64,000 nt of DNA, from NCBI GenBank assembly GCA_023458095.1, contig JAEXAS010000033.1, positions 1 to 64,000 on the forward strand, given 5' to 3'. The stretch's first letter is position 1; the number at the start of each line of letters is the position of its first letter. This document shows, piece after piece, positions 33,174 to 43,036 of the stretch. The notes beneath the pieces are model-generated. The model made no database searches. It had not been told where the DNA came from and worked only from the letters and a program-made list of their open reading frames with translations. The stretch comes from Actinomycetes bacterium (lineage in GTDB: Bacteria > Actinomycetota > Actinomycetes > Propionibacteriales > Propionibacteriaceae). A program made the position numbers and the translations under genes.

Positions 33174-35387
33174 TCAGGCGCTGTCCAGCCAATCCCCGCT
33201 GGCCAGGCGCTCGGTGAACCGAATGGCATCGGCGAAGCCGGGCGTGTTCGCCTGCGGATCCCGCTGAACGCATTCCAGTGCCAGTGCGCGGGCTTGCGCA
33301 ATGACCTCGGCATGCTCGGTGACTCGCAGCAGCCGCAGGCTGGAGCGAGTACCGGCCTGCGCCGAGCCGAGCACATCACCTTCGCGGCGCTGTTCCAGAT
33401 CCAGTTCGGCCAGTTGGAAACCATCGCGGGTGGCAGCCACCGCCTCCAGACGTTGCCGGGCCGGTTCGCCGGCCGGGGCCGAAGTGATCAGCAGGCAAAC
33501 CCCGGGGTGCTCGCCGCGACCGATGCGTCCGCGAAGCTGGTGGAGCTGGGATACCCCGAACCGGTCGGCGTCCCAGACCACCATCATGGAGGCGTTGGGC
33601 ACATCGACCCCGACCTCGATCACGGTGGTTGCGACCAGAACCGGGGTCTTCCCTGCGGCGAAGTCGGCCATCACCTGGTCCTTCTCCTCGCTGGGCAACT
33701 GCCCGTGCAAGACCTGCACACCGATCCCCGCCAGGGGTCCGCCAGCCAACTCCTTGGCAAGCTCCACCACTCCCTTACTGTCGGCGCCGGCCTTCTGACC
33801 GCCGATTTTGGGAGCGACGACGAAGACCTGGCGTCCGGTGTTGACCTCCTCTACGACGCGTTGCCAGGCCCGGTCGACCCACTGTGGACGGCTGGCAGCG
33901 TCGACCACCACGGTGGAGACCTCGGCTCGTCCGGCCGGAATCTCGGTCAGCGTGGATGTCTCCAGGTCACCGAAGATCGTCATGGCCACCGAGCGCGGGA
34001 TCGGGGTGGCGGTCAGCACCAGCACATGCGGGTGCAGGTCGGCCTTGCTGGTGAGCGCGGCTCGCTGTTCGACGCCGAAGCGGTGTTGCTCGTCAATGAC
34101 GACCAACCCCAGATCGGCGAATTGCACCTGATCGGACAGCAGCGCGTGGGTGCCGATCACAATGCCGGCCTCCCCGCTGGCCGCCCGCAACAGCGCAGAG
34201 CGCTTGGCCGGGGTCGACAGCGAACCCGTCAGCAGCACCACATCGGTGGCGTGCTCCGGCGCCCCCAACATGCGGCCGGCGCCCAGGTCGCCCAGCAGTG
34301 TGGTGATGGTCTGAAAATGCTGGGCGGCCAGCACCTCAGTGGGGGCCAGGAGCGCACATTGTCCGCCGGCATCGATGACCGACAGCATGGCGCGCAGAGC
34401 GACCACGGTCTTGCCCGATCCGACTTCGCCTTGCAGCAGCCGCTGCATCGGGGTGGCCTGGGCCAGGTCAGCGAAGATTTCCTCTCCGACCTGCTGCTGG
34501 CCCTGGGTCAAGGCGAACGGAAGCCGCTGCTCGAAAGCATCCAACAGAGCGCCCGGACGCCGGGGCCGCGGACGGGCCTGCCGCGCTGACGTGTCAGCCC
34601 GACGGTAGGCCATGGTGAGTTGAGTGGCCATCGCCTCATCGAAGATCAACCGCTTTGCGCCAGCCTCGGATTGGGCCCGGTTCACCGGCTGGTGGACCGC
34701 CGCGAAAGCCTCGGAGAGTCCCAGGACTGCGGCCTTGTCCCGTAGCCAGGCGGGCCAGGGATCCTCAATGCCGGTGAAGGTGGCCAACGCCAGCCGCGCA
34801 CATTCGGCGACCTTCCAGGTCGGCAGTTTCGCTGTGGCCGGATACATTCCCACCAAACCCCCTTGCGAGAGGGTGGCCAGGCGCTCCTTCTCCTCGGAGT
34901 TGGCCACGATGCGTCCGGCTTCATCCATCATCACGAACACCGGATGGCTCATCTGAAGCTGGTCGCGAAAGACCCCCACCTTGCCCACGAACAGACCCGA
35001 GTAGCCCGCACCCAATTGCCGCTCCCACCACTCCAGCAGATGTGACTTGCCGAAGAAGGTGGCACTGAGGCGTCCATTGCCGTCGGTCAGGGTGGCTTCC
35101 AGCCTGCCGGGACGGGCCTTGGCACCAGGAGGGGTGCGCGACTCATAGCGTTGAAGCTTGGCGACTCGTGCGGTAACCGCAACCAACTCCCCCGGCATCA
35201 GGCTGCTCAGGTCGGTGAGTTCGGTGCCGGACAGATAGTGGCGCGGGATGTGGCGCAGCAGGTCCCCGACGGTGTGGATCCGCAACGCGGAGAACTCCTT
35301 GGCGGTGCGCTCTCCCAGCACCGTTGCCAAGGATGCGGTCAGCTCCGCATACGCCCGAGTACGCCAACCACCAATCGAAGCTTCCAC
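33174..35387 (-). CDS. recG: ATP-dependent DNA helicase RecG
   Basis: RecG remodels stalled forks and branched DNA. The protein of 737 residues has an N-terminal OB wedge domain, Walker A LLQGEVGSGKTVVALRAML, the DEQHRFGVEQR box, LTATPIPRS, and the helicase C-terminal motifs QLRGRIGRGEHPG and RREGDVLGSAQAG. Length is typical for actinobacteria. Confidence 0.95.
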   Translation of the reverse strand: MEASIGGWRTRAYAELTASLATVLGERTAKEFSALRIHTVGDLLRHIPRHYLSGTELTDLSSLMPGELVAVTARVAKLQRYESRTPPGAKARPGRLEATLTDGNGRLSATFFGKSHLLEWWERQLGAGYSGLFVGKVGVFRDQLQMSHPVFVMMDEAGRIVANSEEKERLATLSQGGLVGMYPATAKLPTWKVAECARLALATFTGIEDPWPAWLRDKAAVLGLSEAFAAVHQPVNRAQSEAGAKRLIFDEAMATQLTMAYRRADTSARQARPRPRRPGALLDAFEQRLPFALTQGQQQVGEEIFADLAQATPMQRLLQGEVGSGKTVVALRAMLSVIDAGGQCALLAPTEVLAAQHFQTITTLLGDLGAGRMLGAPEHATDVVLLTGSLSTPAKRSALLRAASGEAGIVIGTHALLSDQVQFADLGLVVIDEQHRFGVEQRAALTSKADLHPHVLVLTATPIPRSVAMTIFGDLETSTLTEIPAGRAEVSTVVVDAASRPQWVDRAWQRVVEEVNTGRQVFVVAPKIGGQKAGADSKGVVELAKELAGGPLAGIGVQVLHGQLPSEEKDQVMADFAAGKTPVLVATTVIEVGVDVPNASMMVVWDADRFGVSQLHQLRGRIGRGEHPGVCLLITSAPAGEPARQRLEAVAATRDGFQLAELDLEQRREGDVLGSAQAGTRSSLRLLRVTEHAEVIAQARALALECVQRDPQANTPGFADAIRFTERLASGDWLDSA

Positions 35388-35445
35388 AGTTGTTCAGCCT
35401 AGGCGGTCGCGCCGACGAAGCCGTGGAACAGGCCCTAGGCGGGGG

Positions 35446-35811
35446 CTAGTTCCGCCCCGATGACCAGAAGCGGTAGTAGCCGAAACCAATGAGCGCCATC
35501 GCGACAACGGAAACCCCAATAGCGACGACGAGCCCCACCCCGCCGGAGAATGCGAACTGGGCGACCAGTCCGACCAGCACTCCGGCGAGCCCCATCACCA
35601 AACCCAACGCTCCCCAGCGGGCGCCGGAGCGGCGTTGTTGGTCTTGAGGGTCTGGCACTGCCAGCGCTGCCGGTGTCGCTGCAACATCGATGTCGGCCTC
35701 CTGAGGGTGAAACACGTCCCAGGACGGAAGATTTCCCTGCTCGTCAATCATTCCCGTCGGCTCCGCCTCCGCAGCCTGTGCAGAGGTCTTGGGCGGCTCT
35801 GGAATCGTCAT
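35446..35811 (-). CDS. Small membrane protein of unknown function
   Basis: The product has 121 residues: an acidic, Pro-rich soluble part (1-60) and two transmembrane helices near the C-terminus (about 67-88 and 92-112). I do not recognise the family. It lies 58 bases upstream of recG on the same strand and shows no enzyme motif. Confidence 0.65.
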   Translation of the reverse strand: MTIPEPPKTSAQAAEAEPTGMIDEQGNLPSWDVFHPQEADIDVAATPAALAVPDPQDQQRRSGARWGALGLVMGLAGVLVGLVAQFAFSGGVGLVVAIGVSVVAMALIGFGYYRFWSSGRN

Positions 35812-35837
35812 GGCCTCATCGTGTCACAACACAGCAA

Positions 35838-35859
35838 GAGACCCGTCGAAACGGGTCTC
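35838..35859 (-). terminator. Terminator of rpmB
   Basis: GAGACCCGT pairs with ACGGGTCTC around a CGAA tetraloop, a nine-bp perfect stem 15 bases after the rpmB stop. On the transcribed strand it is followed by a T-rich TTGCTGTGTTG. Confidence 0.7.
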
Positions 35860-35874
35860 CTACAGATGGTGACG

Positions 35875-36060
35875 TCAGCGAGTGACGCGTCCGGCCTTCA
35901 GGCAGGACGTGCAGACGTTCAAACGCTTCGGCGTGCCCTCGACGGTCGCCCGCACCCGCTGAATGTTCGGGTTCCAGCGACGGTTGGTCTTCTTCTTCGA
36001 CCAGGGCACGTTGTGACCGAAGCCGGGGCCCTTGCCACAGATGTCACACACAGCAGCCAC
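35875..36060 (-). CDS. rpmB: Ribosomal protein L28
   Basis: The 61 residues start MAAVCDICGKGPGFGHNV and end VCTSCLKAGRVTR. Two CxxC pairs make this the zinc-containing form. It stands as a single gene with its own terminator, as is usual for rpmB near recG. Confidence 0.95.
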   Translation of the reverse strand: MAAVCDICGKGPGFGHNVPWSKKKTNRRWNPNIQRVRATVEGTPKRLNVCTSCLKAGRVTR

Positions 36061-36180
36061 TGGATTACTCCTCGTTTAGTCGCACGTCGCGCACCATGAG
36101 GTGCACGCGAAAGAGGCCCCCACTGCGGGGACCGGTCTACGATACCTGAACTGCGCCCACGGTTGCGAATCGAGCCGAAC

Positions 36181-37866
36181 TCAGGACTCGACCACGATCG
36201 GCAGGATGACCGGACGCCGCCGATAGTTGTTGTTCACCCAGCGCCCGATGGTGCGCCGCACCAACTGCTGAAGCTGGAAGGTGTCCTCCACTCCATCGGC
36301 CAGAGCCCGCTCAATCACGGCGGACAGATCAGGGCGAATCTGATCGAACACCGAGTCGTCCTCGAAGAATCCCCGGGCATGAATGTCGGGGCCGCTTACG
36401 ATCTGCTGGGAGCGGAAGCTCACCACGGTCACCACCGAGATGATGCCTTCCTCCCCCAGGATCTTGCGGTCGGTGAGTTCAGTGTCGGAGACCTCACCCT
36501 CGGTGAGCCCGTCGACAAAGATGTAGCTGCAGTCGAGTTGCCCCACCACACGGGCCTGACCGCCGGCGGGCAGATCGATGACCGCGCCGTCCTCCACCGG
36601 GAAAACCCGATCACGGGCGACGCCGGTATCCACGGCCAACTTGGCGTTGGCGATGAGATGACGCACCTCACCGTGGACGGGGAGCACATGCTTGGGAGTG
36701 ATCAGGTTGTAGCAGTACAGCAGCTCGCCAGCACTGGAGTGACCCGAGACGTGCACCATGGCATTGCCCTTATGCACGACCGACACCCCGTTTCGGCTCA
36801 GACCGTTGATCACCCGATAGACCGAGTTCTCATTGCCTGGGATCAGCGAGGACGCCAGCAGCACAACGTCGCCGGGTCCGGCACTGATCACCGGGTGTTC
36901 ATGGTTGGAGATCCGGGACAGGGCGCTGAGGGGTTCCCCCTGAGAGCCGGTGGAGATGATCAGGATCTGATCGTCGGGATAGTTGTCGATCTCCTTCAGA
37001 TCGATGAGGGTGTTCTCCGGCACCTTCAAGAAGCCCAGTTCACGGGCGACCGTCATGTTGCGCAGCATCGAGCGTCCGACATAGACGACCTTGCGGCGGT
37101 GTTTGACGGCCAGGTCCATCACCTGCTGCACCCGGTGCACGTGCGAGGCGAAACAGGCGACGATCAGCTTCTGCTTGGCGGAGGCGAAGACCCGCTCCAA
37201 GGCCGGCTCGATGTCGCGCTCGTGGGCGGTGAAGCCCGGCACGTCAGCGTTGGTGGAATCGACCATGAACAGGTCGACGCCCTCCTCCCCCAGCCGCGCG
37301 AAACCGCGCAGGTCGGTGAGGCGGTGGTCCAAAGGCAACTGATCCATCTTGAAATCGCCGGTGTGCAGGACTGTGCCGGCCTTGGTGCGAATCGCGACCG
37401 CCAGCGCGTCGGGGATGGAGTGGTTGACCGAGTAGAACTCCAGGTCGAACTCCCCCATCTGGAGACGGTCACCCTCGGCGACTTCACGAAGATCCACATT
37501 GCGCAGCCGATGCTCGCGCAGCTTGGCGCTCACCAGAGCCAAGGTGAGCTTGGAGCCGAAGACCGGAATGTCTTCGCGCCGACGCAACAGGTAGGGAACC
37601 GCACCGATGTGGTCCTCATGGCCATGGGTCAAGACCAACGCCTTGACCTCGTCGAGACGATCCTCCACCAGGTGCAGGCCAGGCAGGATCAGGTCGACGC
37701 CAGGCTGCTCCTCGGAGGGGAAGAGGACTCCACAGTCGATGAACATCAGCTCGCCGTTGATCTCGAAGGAGCTCATGTTGCGACCGATGTCTCCATGACC
37801 GCCCAAGGGGATCACTCGCAGGGTGTCGGCGGGGAGGGCTGGAGGGGTTTTCAAAGACTCGCGCAC
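36181..37866 (-). CDS. rnj: Ribonuclease J
   Basis: RNase J degrades and processes RNA from the 5' end and internally. The protein of 561 residues has the metallo-beta-lactamase core with ALVLTHGHEDHIGAVPYLL, the beta-CASP region with ISTGSQGEP and HVSGHSSAGEL, and the C-terminal RNase J domain. It is read away from the acetyltransferase gene at 37938. The symbol follows common actinobacterial use. Confidence 0.94.
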   Translation of the reverse strand: MRESLKTPPALPADTLRVIPLGGHGDIGRNMSSFEINGELMFIDCGVLFPSEEQPGVDLILPGLHLVEDRLDEVKALVLTHGHEDHIGAVPYLLRRREDIPVFGSKLTLALVSAKLREHRLRNVDLREVAEGDRLQMGEFDLEFYSVNHSIPDALAVAIRTKAGTVLHTGDFKMDQLPLDHRLTDLRGFARLGEEGVDLFMVDSTNADVPGFTAHERDIEPALERVFASAKQKLIVACFASHVHRVQQVMDLAVKHRRKVVYVGRSMLRNMTVARELGFLKVPENTLIDLKEIDNYPDDQILIISTGSQGEPLSALSRISNHEHPVISAGPGDVVLLASSLIPGNENSVYRVINGLSRNGVSVVHKGNAMVHVSGHSSAGELLYCYNLITPKHVLPVHGEVRHLIANAKLAVDTGVARDRVFPVEDGAVIDLPAGGQARVVGQLDCSYIFVDGLTEGEVSDTELTDRKILGEEGIISVVTVVSFRSQQIVSGPDIHARGFFEDDSVFDQIRPDLSAVIERALADGVEDTFQLQQLVRRTIGRWVNNNYRRRPVILPIVVES

Positions 37867-37937
37867 CCGCCCAACCTATCGCGACGGGCACCCGATCGGA
37901 GCCAGCGGCGGCTCACCGCGGCCACCGGGTGGGTACC

Positions 37938-38486
37938 ATGACCGCCGTGATCCCAGATTCGGTACGCCTGGCCCTACCCACCGAGGCAGAGGCCATCGCA
38001 GCCCTCCAACGTCGGGCGTGGGTGGCACATCTGCCCGGACAGGCATCGAGCGCCATGCTCGCTGCCGTCGACCTGTCCAAGATGACCAGCAGTTGGCAGG
38101 AGGCCATCGTGCGTCCGCCGCTGGCGCAGTATCGGGTGCTGGTCGCGGTGGGGACTGACCGAATCACCGGTTTCGCAGCGATCGGCCCCAGCGACGATCC
38201 GGACGCCGATCCCGAAAAGGACGGATTGGTGGCCGAGTTCGTCATCGACCCGGTCGCCCAAGGCCACGGGCACGGATCTCGACTCCTCAATGCGGTGGCC
38301 GACACCTTGCGAGCCGACGGTTTCGATCGGGCCACATGGTGGGTGCGCAGCACCGATGATGTGCTGCTTGGCTTTCTGCGCTCCGCAGGGTGGGACGCCG
38401 ATGGCGCCCACGCCGAAGTCGCGATGTCGGAGGAGGGCCCACGCCTCAAGCTGAGCCGGTTCCACACCGCCTTGGTGGATCACTGA
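37938..38486 (+). CDS. GNAT-family N-acetyltransferase
   Basis: The product has 182 residues starting MTAVIPDSVRLALPTEAEAI. The acetyl-CoA loop (EFVIDPVAQGHGHGSRLLNAV) and the later GFLRSAGWDADG segment identify a GNAT fold. The substrate is unknown. An earlier ATG at 37929 is possible. It is the only plus-strand gene between RNase J and pntA and overlaps the 3' end of the LmeA-like gene by seven bases in a tail-to-tail arrangement. Confidence 0.87.
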   Translation: MTAVIPDSVRLALPTEAEAIAALQRRAWVAHLPGQASSAMLAAVDLSKMTSSWQEAIVRPPLAQYRVLVAVGTDRITGFAAIGPSDDPDADPEKDGLVAEFVIDPVAQGHGHGSRLLNAVADTLRADGFDRATWWVRSTDDVLLGFLRSAGWDADGAHAEVAMSEEGPRLKLSRFHTALVDH

Positions 38487-39175
38487 CCGATCGGCACCGT
38501 CATCGTCTGTGCGGAGAATCCGAGGGTGACACCGTCGGGGCCCGGCTGGAATCCCACCAGATCAAGGCCGTAGGGCAAGGTGAGATCCAGCAAGCCGGCC
38601 ACCACATCGGACACCTGCTGGAGCTTGTCGGAGTCCAGCTTCCACTCAGCCACCCACACCTGTGCACCAGCGAGCCGGAGCTTGTGGGTCTCGGGATCAA
38701 CCTGCGGCCTCGCCATGATGTCGCCCTTGATGCTCTGACCGAGAAAAGTGGTCGAAAAGCGAGCCTTCAACCAGCCGTCGCCACCGTCGCTGACCTGTAG
38801 CCCACTCACTCGGCTCAGCTCGTCATAGCTGACCTGAACAGTCCCGCTGACCGATTGTGCGATGACGTCGGAGTCGGTGCGGACCAAGCCGCCGGTGGTG
38901 CACTGCAGCTTGGTCAGCGTGACCGTCGTGGTGTTCACCTCCACGGGGAATGAGGAGACCGTGATCGCAGCATTCGGAACCGAGTGGGTCAGGTACCACA
39001 ACGCGAACGGGTTGCCACCGAGCTTCACGGTCGCAGCGCCTGCCGGTGCGCCCAGTCCGTCCGCCAACTGGCTCGCCAGGCTACTCTCGGTGGTGGATCG
39101 GATCAGGTTGTCGGCGAACCAGCCACCGCCCAGAATCACCGCCAGCACAGCCAATCCGACAGTGAATTTGCGCAT
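38480..39175 (-). CDS. LmeA-like DUF2993 secreted phospholipid-binding protein
   Basis: The 231 residues begin with a signal anchor (FTVGLAVLAVILGGGWFA) followed by DNLIRSTTESSLASQLADGL, as in the DUF2993 family. Mycobacterial LmeA, a member, is a periplasmic phospholipid-binding protein needed for mannan elongation in lipomannan. That role is not assured here. The ATG at 39175 lies one base after the dapB stop. Confidence 0.82.
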   Translation of the reverse strand: MRKFTVGLAVLAVILGGGWFADNLIRSTTESSLASQLADGLGAPAGAATVKLGGNPFALWYLTHSVPNAAITVSSFPVEVNTTTVTLTKLQCTTGGLVRTDSDVIAQSVSGTVQVSYDELSRVSGLQVSDGGDGWLKARFSTTFLGQSIKGDIMARPQVDPETHKLRLAGAQVWVAEWKLDSDKLQQVSDVVAGLLDLTLPYGLDLVGFQPGPDGVTLGFSAQTMTVPIGQ

Positions 39176-39176
39176 G

Positions 39177-39911
39177 TTAGAGCCCAAGCAGTGTGTCGAT
39201 ACCGACCGTCAAGCCGGGAAGATCCGCCACCGCACGCACAGCGGTGAGTACGCCCGGCATGAATCCGACCCGATCCATCGAGTCGTGGCGAATCGTGAGG
39301 GTCTCCCCCGGCCCACCCAGCATCACTTCCTGGTGAGCGATCAGTCCCCGCAACCGCACACCGTGGATGTGGATGCCGTCGACCTCGGCCCCGCGGGCAC
39401 CCGGCAGACCAGTGTTGGTGGCATCAGGGACCGCCCCCAGCCCGGCCGCAGCTCGAGCTTCGGCGATCCGGACGGCCGTGGCCTGGGCGGTGCCCGACGG
39501 GGCGTCCACCTTGTTGGGGTGGTGAAGCTCGATGATCTCGACCGATTCGAAGAAACGGGCGGCCTGTTCGGCGAAGTGCATCATCAGCACCGCACCGATG
39601 GAGAAGTTGGGCGCCACCACGATGTTGGCTCCCGGGCGGGCGCTCAATTGATCGCGCAGAGTCTGTAGGCGATCCTCGGTGAAGCCCGTGGTGCCCACCA
39701 CCGCGTGGACGCCGTGTTCGATGCACCAGGCGAGGTTGTCCATGACCACCGCGGGAACGGTGAAGTCCACCACCACGTCAGCCTGCAGCGCCGCGGTGCG
39801 GTCGTCGTCGGCATCGAGCGCGGCGACCAGTTCCAGATCCGCTGCTGCCTCAACCGCCCGGCACACCTCGGCGCCCATCCGGCCTTTCGCCCCAAAAACC
39901 GCTACCCGCAT
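39177..39911 (-). CDS. dapB: 4-hydroxy-tetrahydrodipicolinate reductase
   Basis: DapB makes tetrahydrodipicolinate for lysine and diaminopimelate. The protein of 244 residues has the NAD(P)-binding MRVAVFGAKGRMGAEVC, VGTTGFTEDRL, the catalytic histidine-containing ELHHPNKVDAPSGTA and a short C-terminal domain. It has GAAAGGGG just upstream of the ATG. Confidence 0.95.
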   Translation of the reverse strand: MRVAVFGAKGRMGAEVCRAVEAAADLELVAALDADDDRTAALQADVVVDFTVPAVVMDNLAWCIEHGVHAVVGTTGFTEDRLQTLRDQLSARPGANIVVAPNFSIGAVLMMHFAEQAARFFESVEIIELHHPNKVDAPSGTAQATAVRIAEARAAAGLGAVPDATNTGLPGARGAEVDGIHIHGVRLRGLIAHQEVMLGGPGETLTIRHDSMDRVGFMPGVLTAVRAVADLPGLTVGIDTLLGL

Positions 39912-40010
39912 CTTGCCCCTTTCGTCTGGGACATCCTAGAGGCCCCCGCCGACGATGGGTCCAGGCCGCGACGCTACGGGGCGCTCGGGAGCGGAGCCCC
40001 AATTGGGAAC

Positions 40011-40048
40011 GCAAAAGCCGGCGCCCCGGATGGGGACGCCGGCTTTGC
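40011..40048 (-). terminator. Terminator of pnp
   Basis: GCAAAAGCCGGCGCCCC pairs with the segment ending GACGCCGGCTTTGC, leaving one bulged A and one mismatch, around a very short loop. It begins about nine bases after the pnp stop and has a run of T on the transcribed strand. Confidence 0.75.
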
Positions 40049-40056
40049 GCGGGAGA

Positions 40057-42270
40057 TCAGGCTTCGGCGGGAGCCTCGGCCTTGCCCTCCTCCTCGATCA
40101 CGGGGATCAGGGACAGCTTGCCCTTGGCGTCGATCTCAGCGATCTCGACCTGGAGCTTCTGTCCGACGCTGACCACGTCTTCGACGTTCTCCACCCGGGC
40201 TCCGCCGACCAGGTCGCGCAGCTTGGTGATGTGGAGCAGACCGTCCTTGCCGGGCAGCAGGGAGACGAACGCGCCGAAAGGCATGATCTTCACGATCGTG
40301 CCCAGGTAGCGCTCGCCCTTCTCCGGCATGGTCGGGTTGGCGATGGCGTTGATCAGGCTGCGAGCGGCTTCGGCGGACTCGCCGTCCTCAGCACCGATGT
40401 AGATGGTGCCGTCATCCTCGATGGAGATGTTGGCGCCCGTGTCGTCCTGAATCTGGTTGATCATCTTGCCCTTGGGGCCGATCACCTCGCCGATCTTGTC
40501 GACCGGGATGTGCACAGTGATGATCCGCGGGGCGTAGGGGCTCATCTCATCGGGAGTGTCGATGGCCTCAGCCATGACGTCGAGGATGGCGTAGCGGGCT
40601 TCGCGAGCCTGCAGCAGCGCACCGGCCAGCACGTCGGCGGGAATGCCGTCGAGCTTGGTGTCCAACTGCAGCGCGGTCACGAAGTCGCGAGTACCGGCAA
40701 CCTTGAAGTCCATATCGCCCAAGGCATCCTCAGCGCCCAGGATGTCGGTCAGCGCGACGTAGGTGGTCTCACCGTCGATCTCCTCGCTCATCAGACCCAT
40801 GGCGATACCGGCCACCGGCGAACGCAGCGGGACGCCGGCATTCAGCAGAGCCAGCGTGGAGGCGCACACCGAGCCCATGGAGGTGGAGCCGTTGGAGCCC
40901 AACGCCTCGGAGACCTCACGGATCGCGTAGGGGAACTCTTCACGGGTGGGCAGCACCGGCACCAACGCCCGCTCGGCCAGGGCGCCGTGACCGATCTCAC
41001 GACGCTTGGGCGAACCAACTCGGCCGGTCTCACCGGTGGAGTAGGGCGGGAAGTTGTAGTTGTGCATGTAGCGCTTGGTGGTCTCCGGAGACAGCGTGTC
41101 GAGCTTCTGCTCCATGTCCAGCATGTTCAGCGTGGAGACACCCAGGATCTGGGTCTCGCCCCGCTGGAACAGTGCCGAACCGTGCACCCGGGGAAGCACG
41201 CCGACCTCGGCGGACAGGGTGCGGATGTCCCGCAGCCCACGACCGTCGATGCGGACATGCTCGGTGAGGGTGCGGTGCCGCACGATCTTCTTGGTCAGGG
41301 CCTTGAAGGCACCGCTGATCTCGTTCTCGCGCCCTTCGAAAGTGGCGTCCAGCTCAGCGTGGATGGCCTCCTTCAACGCCGTGGTGGCGTCTTCCCGCTC
41401 CTGCTTGCCCGCGATGCTCATCACCTCGGCGAGGCGAGCCGCACCGGCAGCCTCCACGGCCTCGAACACATCGGGCTGGTAATCCAGGAATACCGGGAAC
41501 TCCGACACCGGCTTGGGCAGCATGGCGGCCAACTCGGCCTGCGCGTCGCACAGCGCCTTGATGAACGGCTTGGCTGCCTCCAAACCCTGAGCGACGATCT
41601 CCTCGCTGGGGGCGGTACGACCGGAGCGCACCAGATCCCAGGTGGCCTCGGTGGACTCGGCCTCGACCATCATGATGGCCACATCACCGTCGGGCAGCAC
41701 CCGACCGGCGATCGCCATCTCAAAGGTGGACTGCTCGGACTGCTCCACGGTGGGGAAGCCGACCCACTGATCACCGATCAGCGCGATCCGCAGACCGCCG
41801 ACCGGGCCGGAGAAAGGCAGCCCCGCCAGCGTGGTGGACGCCGAGCCGGCGTTGATGGCCAGCACGTCGTAACGAACATTGGGGTTCAGCGCCATCACGG
41901 TGATGACGACCTGAACCTCATTGCGCAGGCCCTTGATGAAGCACGGACGCAGCGGACGGTCGGTGAGGCGGGCAGCCAGGATGGCGCCTTCCGAGGGACG
42001 ACCCTCCCGACGGAAGAAGGAGCCGGGGATGCGGCCGGCGGCGTACATCCGCTCCTCCACATCAACGGTCAGCGGGAAGAAGTCGATGGCGTCGCGCGGG
42101 TTCTTCTGCGCAGTGGTGGCCGACAGCAGCATGGTGTCGCCGTCGAGGTAGACAGCCGCACTGCCATTGGCTTGCTTGGCGAGCAGGCCGGATTCGAAGC
42201 GAACCACATGCTTGCCCAGAGCGCCGTTGTCGATAACGGCCTCGGTGTAACGAAGGTCAGGACCTTCCAT
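40057..42270 (-). CDS. pnp: Polyribonucleotide nucleotidyltransferase
   Basis: PNPase degrades RNA from the 3' end with phosphate and can add tails. The protein of 737 residues starts MEGPDLRYTEAVIDNGALGKH after an AAAGGA site. It has two RNase PH-like cores, the catalytic AILDVMAEAIDTP segment, a KH domain (GEVIGPKGKMINQIQDDTGA) and an S1 domain with GTIVKIMPFGAFVSLLPGKDG. It lies downstream of rpsO, the usual pair. Confidence 0.96.
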   Translation of the reverse strand: MEGPDLRYTEAVIDNGALGKHVVRFESGLLAKQANGSAAVYLDGDTMLLSATTAQKNPRDAIDFFPLTVDVEERMYAAGRIPGSFFRREGRPSEGAILAARLTDRPLRPCFIKGLRNEVQVVITVMALNPNVRYDVLAINAGSASTTLAGLPFSGPVGGLRIALIGDQWVGFPTVEQSEQSTFEMAIAGRVLPDGDVAIMMVEAESTEATWDLVRSGRTAPSEEIVAQGLEAAKPFIKALCDAQAELAAMLPKPVSEFPVFLDYQPDVFEAVEAAGAARLAEVMSIAGKQEREDATTALKEAIHAELDATFEGRENEISGAFKALTKKIVRHRTLTEHVRIDGRGLRDIRTLSAEVGVLPRVHGSALFQRGETQILGVSTLNMLDMEQKLDTLSPETTKRYMHNYNFPPYSTGETGRVGSPKRREIGHGALAERALVPVLPTREEFPYAIREVSEALGSNGSTSMGSVCASTLALLNAGVPLRSPVAGIAMGLMSEEIDGETTYVALTDILGAEDALGDMDFKVAGTRDFVTALQLDTKLDGIPADVLAGALLQAREARYAILDVMAEAIDTPDEMSPYAPRIITVHIPVDKIGEVIGPKGKMINQIQDDTGANISIEDDGTIYIGAEDGESAEAARSLINAIANPTMPEKGERYLGTIVKIMPFGAFVSLLPGKDGLLHITKLRDLVGGARVENVEDVVSVGQKLQVEIAEIDAKGKLSLIPVIEEEGKAEAPAEA

Positions 42271-42422
42271 CTTGGGATTTCCTTTCGGGTTGGCCTGTGC
42301 TCGGCCTCCCGCCCGGTCTTCGATCGAGGCTCGCGGGCGGCGCTGTTGCGCTTCCCGAAAGTCACTACCGAGGACCAAAACGGCTACCAGCCTCAGGCAC
42401 GGTTTTGAGTTGTTATGCACGT

Positions 42423-42456
42423 CAAGCCGGTGACGGAGCGTTCCGTCACCGGCTTG
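42423..42456 (-). terminator. Terminator between rpsO and pnp
   Basis: CAAGCCGGTGACGGA at 42423-42437 pairs perfectly with TCCGTCACCGGCTTG at 42442-42456 around a four-base loop, a 15-bp stem. It starts 16 bases after the rpsO stop. In other bacteria the hairpin between these genes is also an RNase III processing site, so some read-through into pnp is likely. Confidence 0.78.
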
Positions 42457-42471
42457 GCGGTCAAGAGTGGG

Positions 42472-42735
42472 TCACCGACGCAGGCCGAGGCGCGCGATCA
42501 GTGAGCGGTAATGCTCAACATCGTTCTTGGCAACGTAGTTGAGCAGGCGGCGTCGTTGGCCGACCATGAGCATCAGCCCGCGACGGCTGTGATGGTCACC
42601 CTTGTGAGCCTTGAGGTGTTCGGTCAGGTGCGAAATCCGCTTGGTGAGCAGCGCGATCTGCACATCAGGTGATCCGGTGTCTCCGGGGGTCAACGCGTAC
42701 TCTTCGATGATCTTCTTCTTGGTGTCAGCATCCAT
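42472..42735 (-). CDS. rpsO: Ribosomal protein S15
   Basis: The 87 residues start MDADTKKKIIEEYALTPGDTGSPDVQ after an AGGAG site, and contain the conserved HLKAHKGDHHSRRGLMLMVGQRRRLLNYV. The start at 42735 gives the usual length. Confidence 0.96.
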   Translation of the reverse strand: MDADTKKKIIEEYALTPGDTGSPDVQIALLTKRISHLTEHLKAHKGDHHSRRGLMLMVGQRRRLLNYVAKNDVEHYRSLIARLGLRR

Positions 42736-43036
42736 CGGTGGCTGCTCTCCTCTCGTCTTCCGTTGCGCGGCGCTACCCCACCATGTGGCACGACTTCGGA
42801 TTGGTACGAGATCGCTGGGCAGCACTTAGGCATCCGCGGCCGTCTTGACGGCGCCAAAAGTCTAGCTGGCTGGGGCACCATGCGGCGAATCGGGCGATTC
42901 GCGCCGCCGATTTGGGCCGACATCCTCACATAGTCGCCTCCGGATGGACGACATAGTGAGACGAGCGTCTCAGGAGCACTACGCTACCGTCCCGGCGGAC
43001 TTTGCCATCCCGGATCCAATGGAAGGACTTTTGCTG
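42736..43036. other. Divergent promoter region between rpsO and pntA
   Basis: About 300 bases separate the divergently read rpsO and pntA. They must contain both promoters, but no clear -35/-10 pair was seen. A TTGACG hexamer occurs near 42847 without a well-spaced partner. An open frame extends pntA back to 42944, but that start lacks a good ribosome site. Confidence 0.45.

Noticed and set aside
39955..42408. Very long open frame antisense to pnp
   Set aside because: Long antisense frames are expected over high-GC coding genes. Its product is low-complexity and rich in Gly, His and Gln, while pnp on the other strand has all expected motifs.
42944..43036. A longer N-terminus for PntA
   Set aside because: The upstream ATG lacks a ribosome site, whereas the ATG at 43037 has GGAAGGA and gives the standard MQIGIP start.
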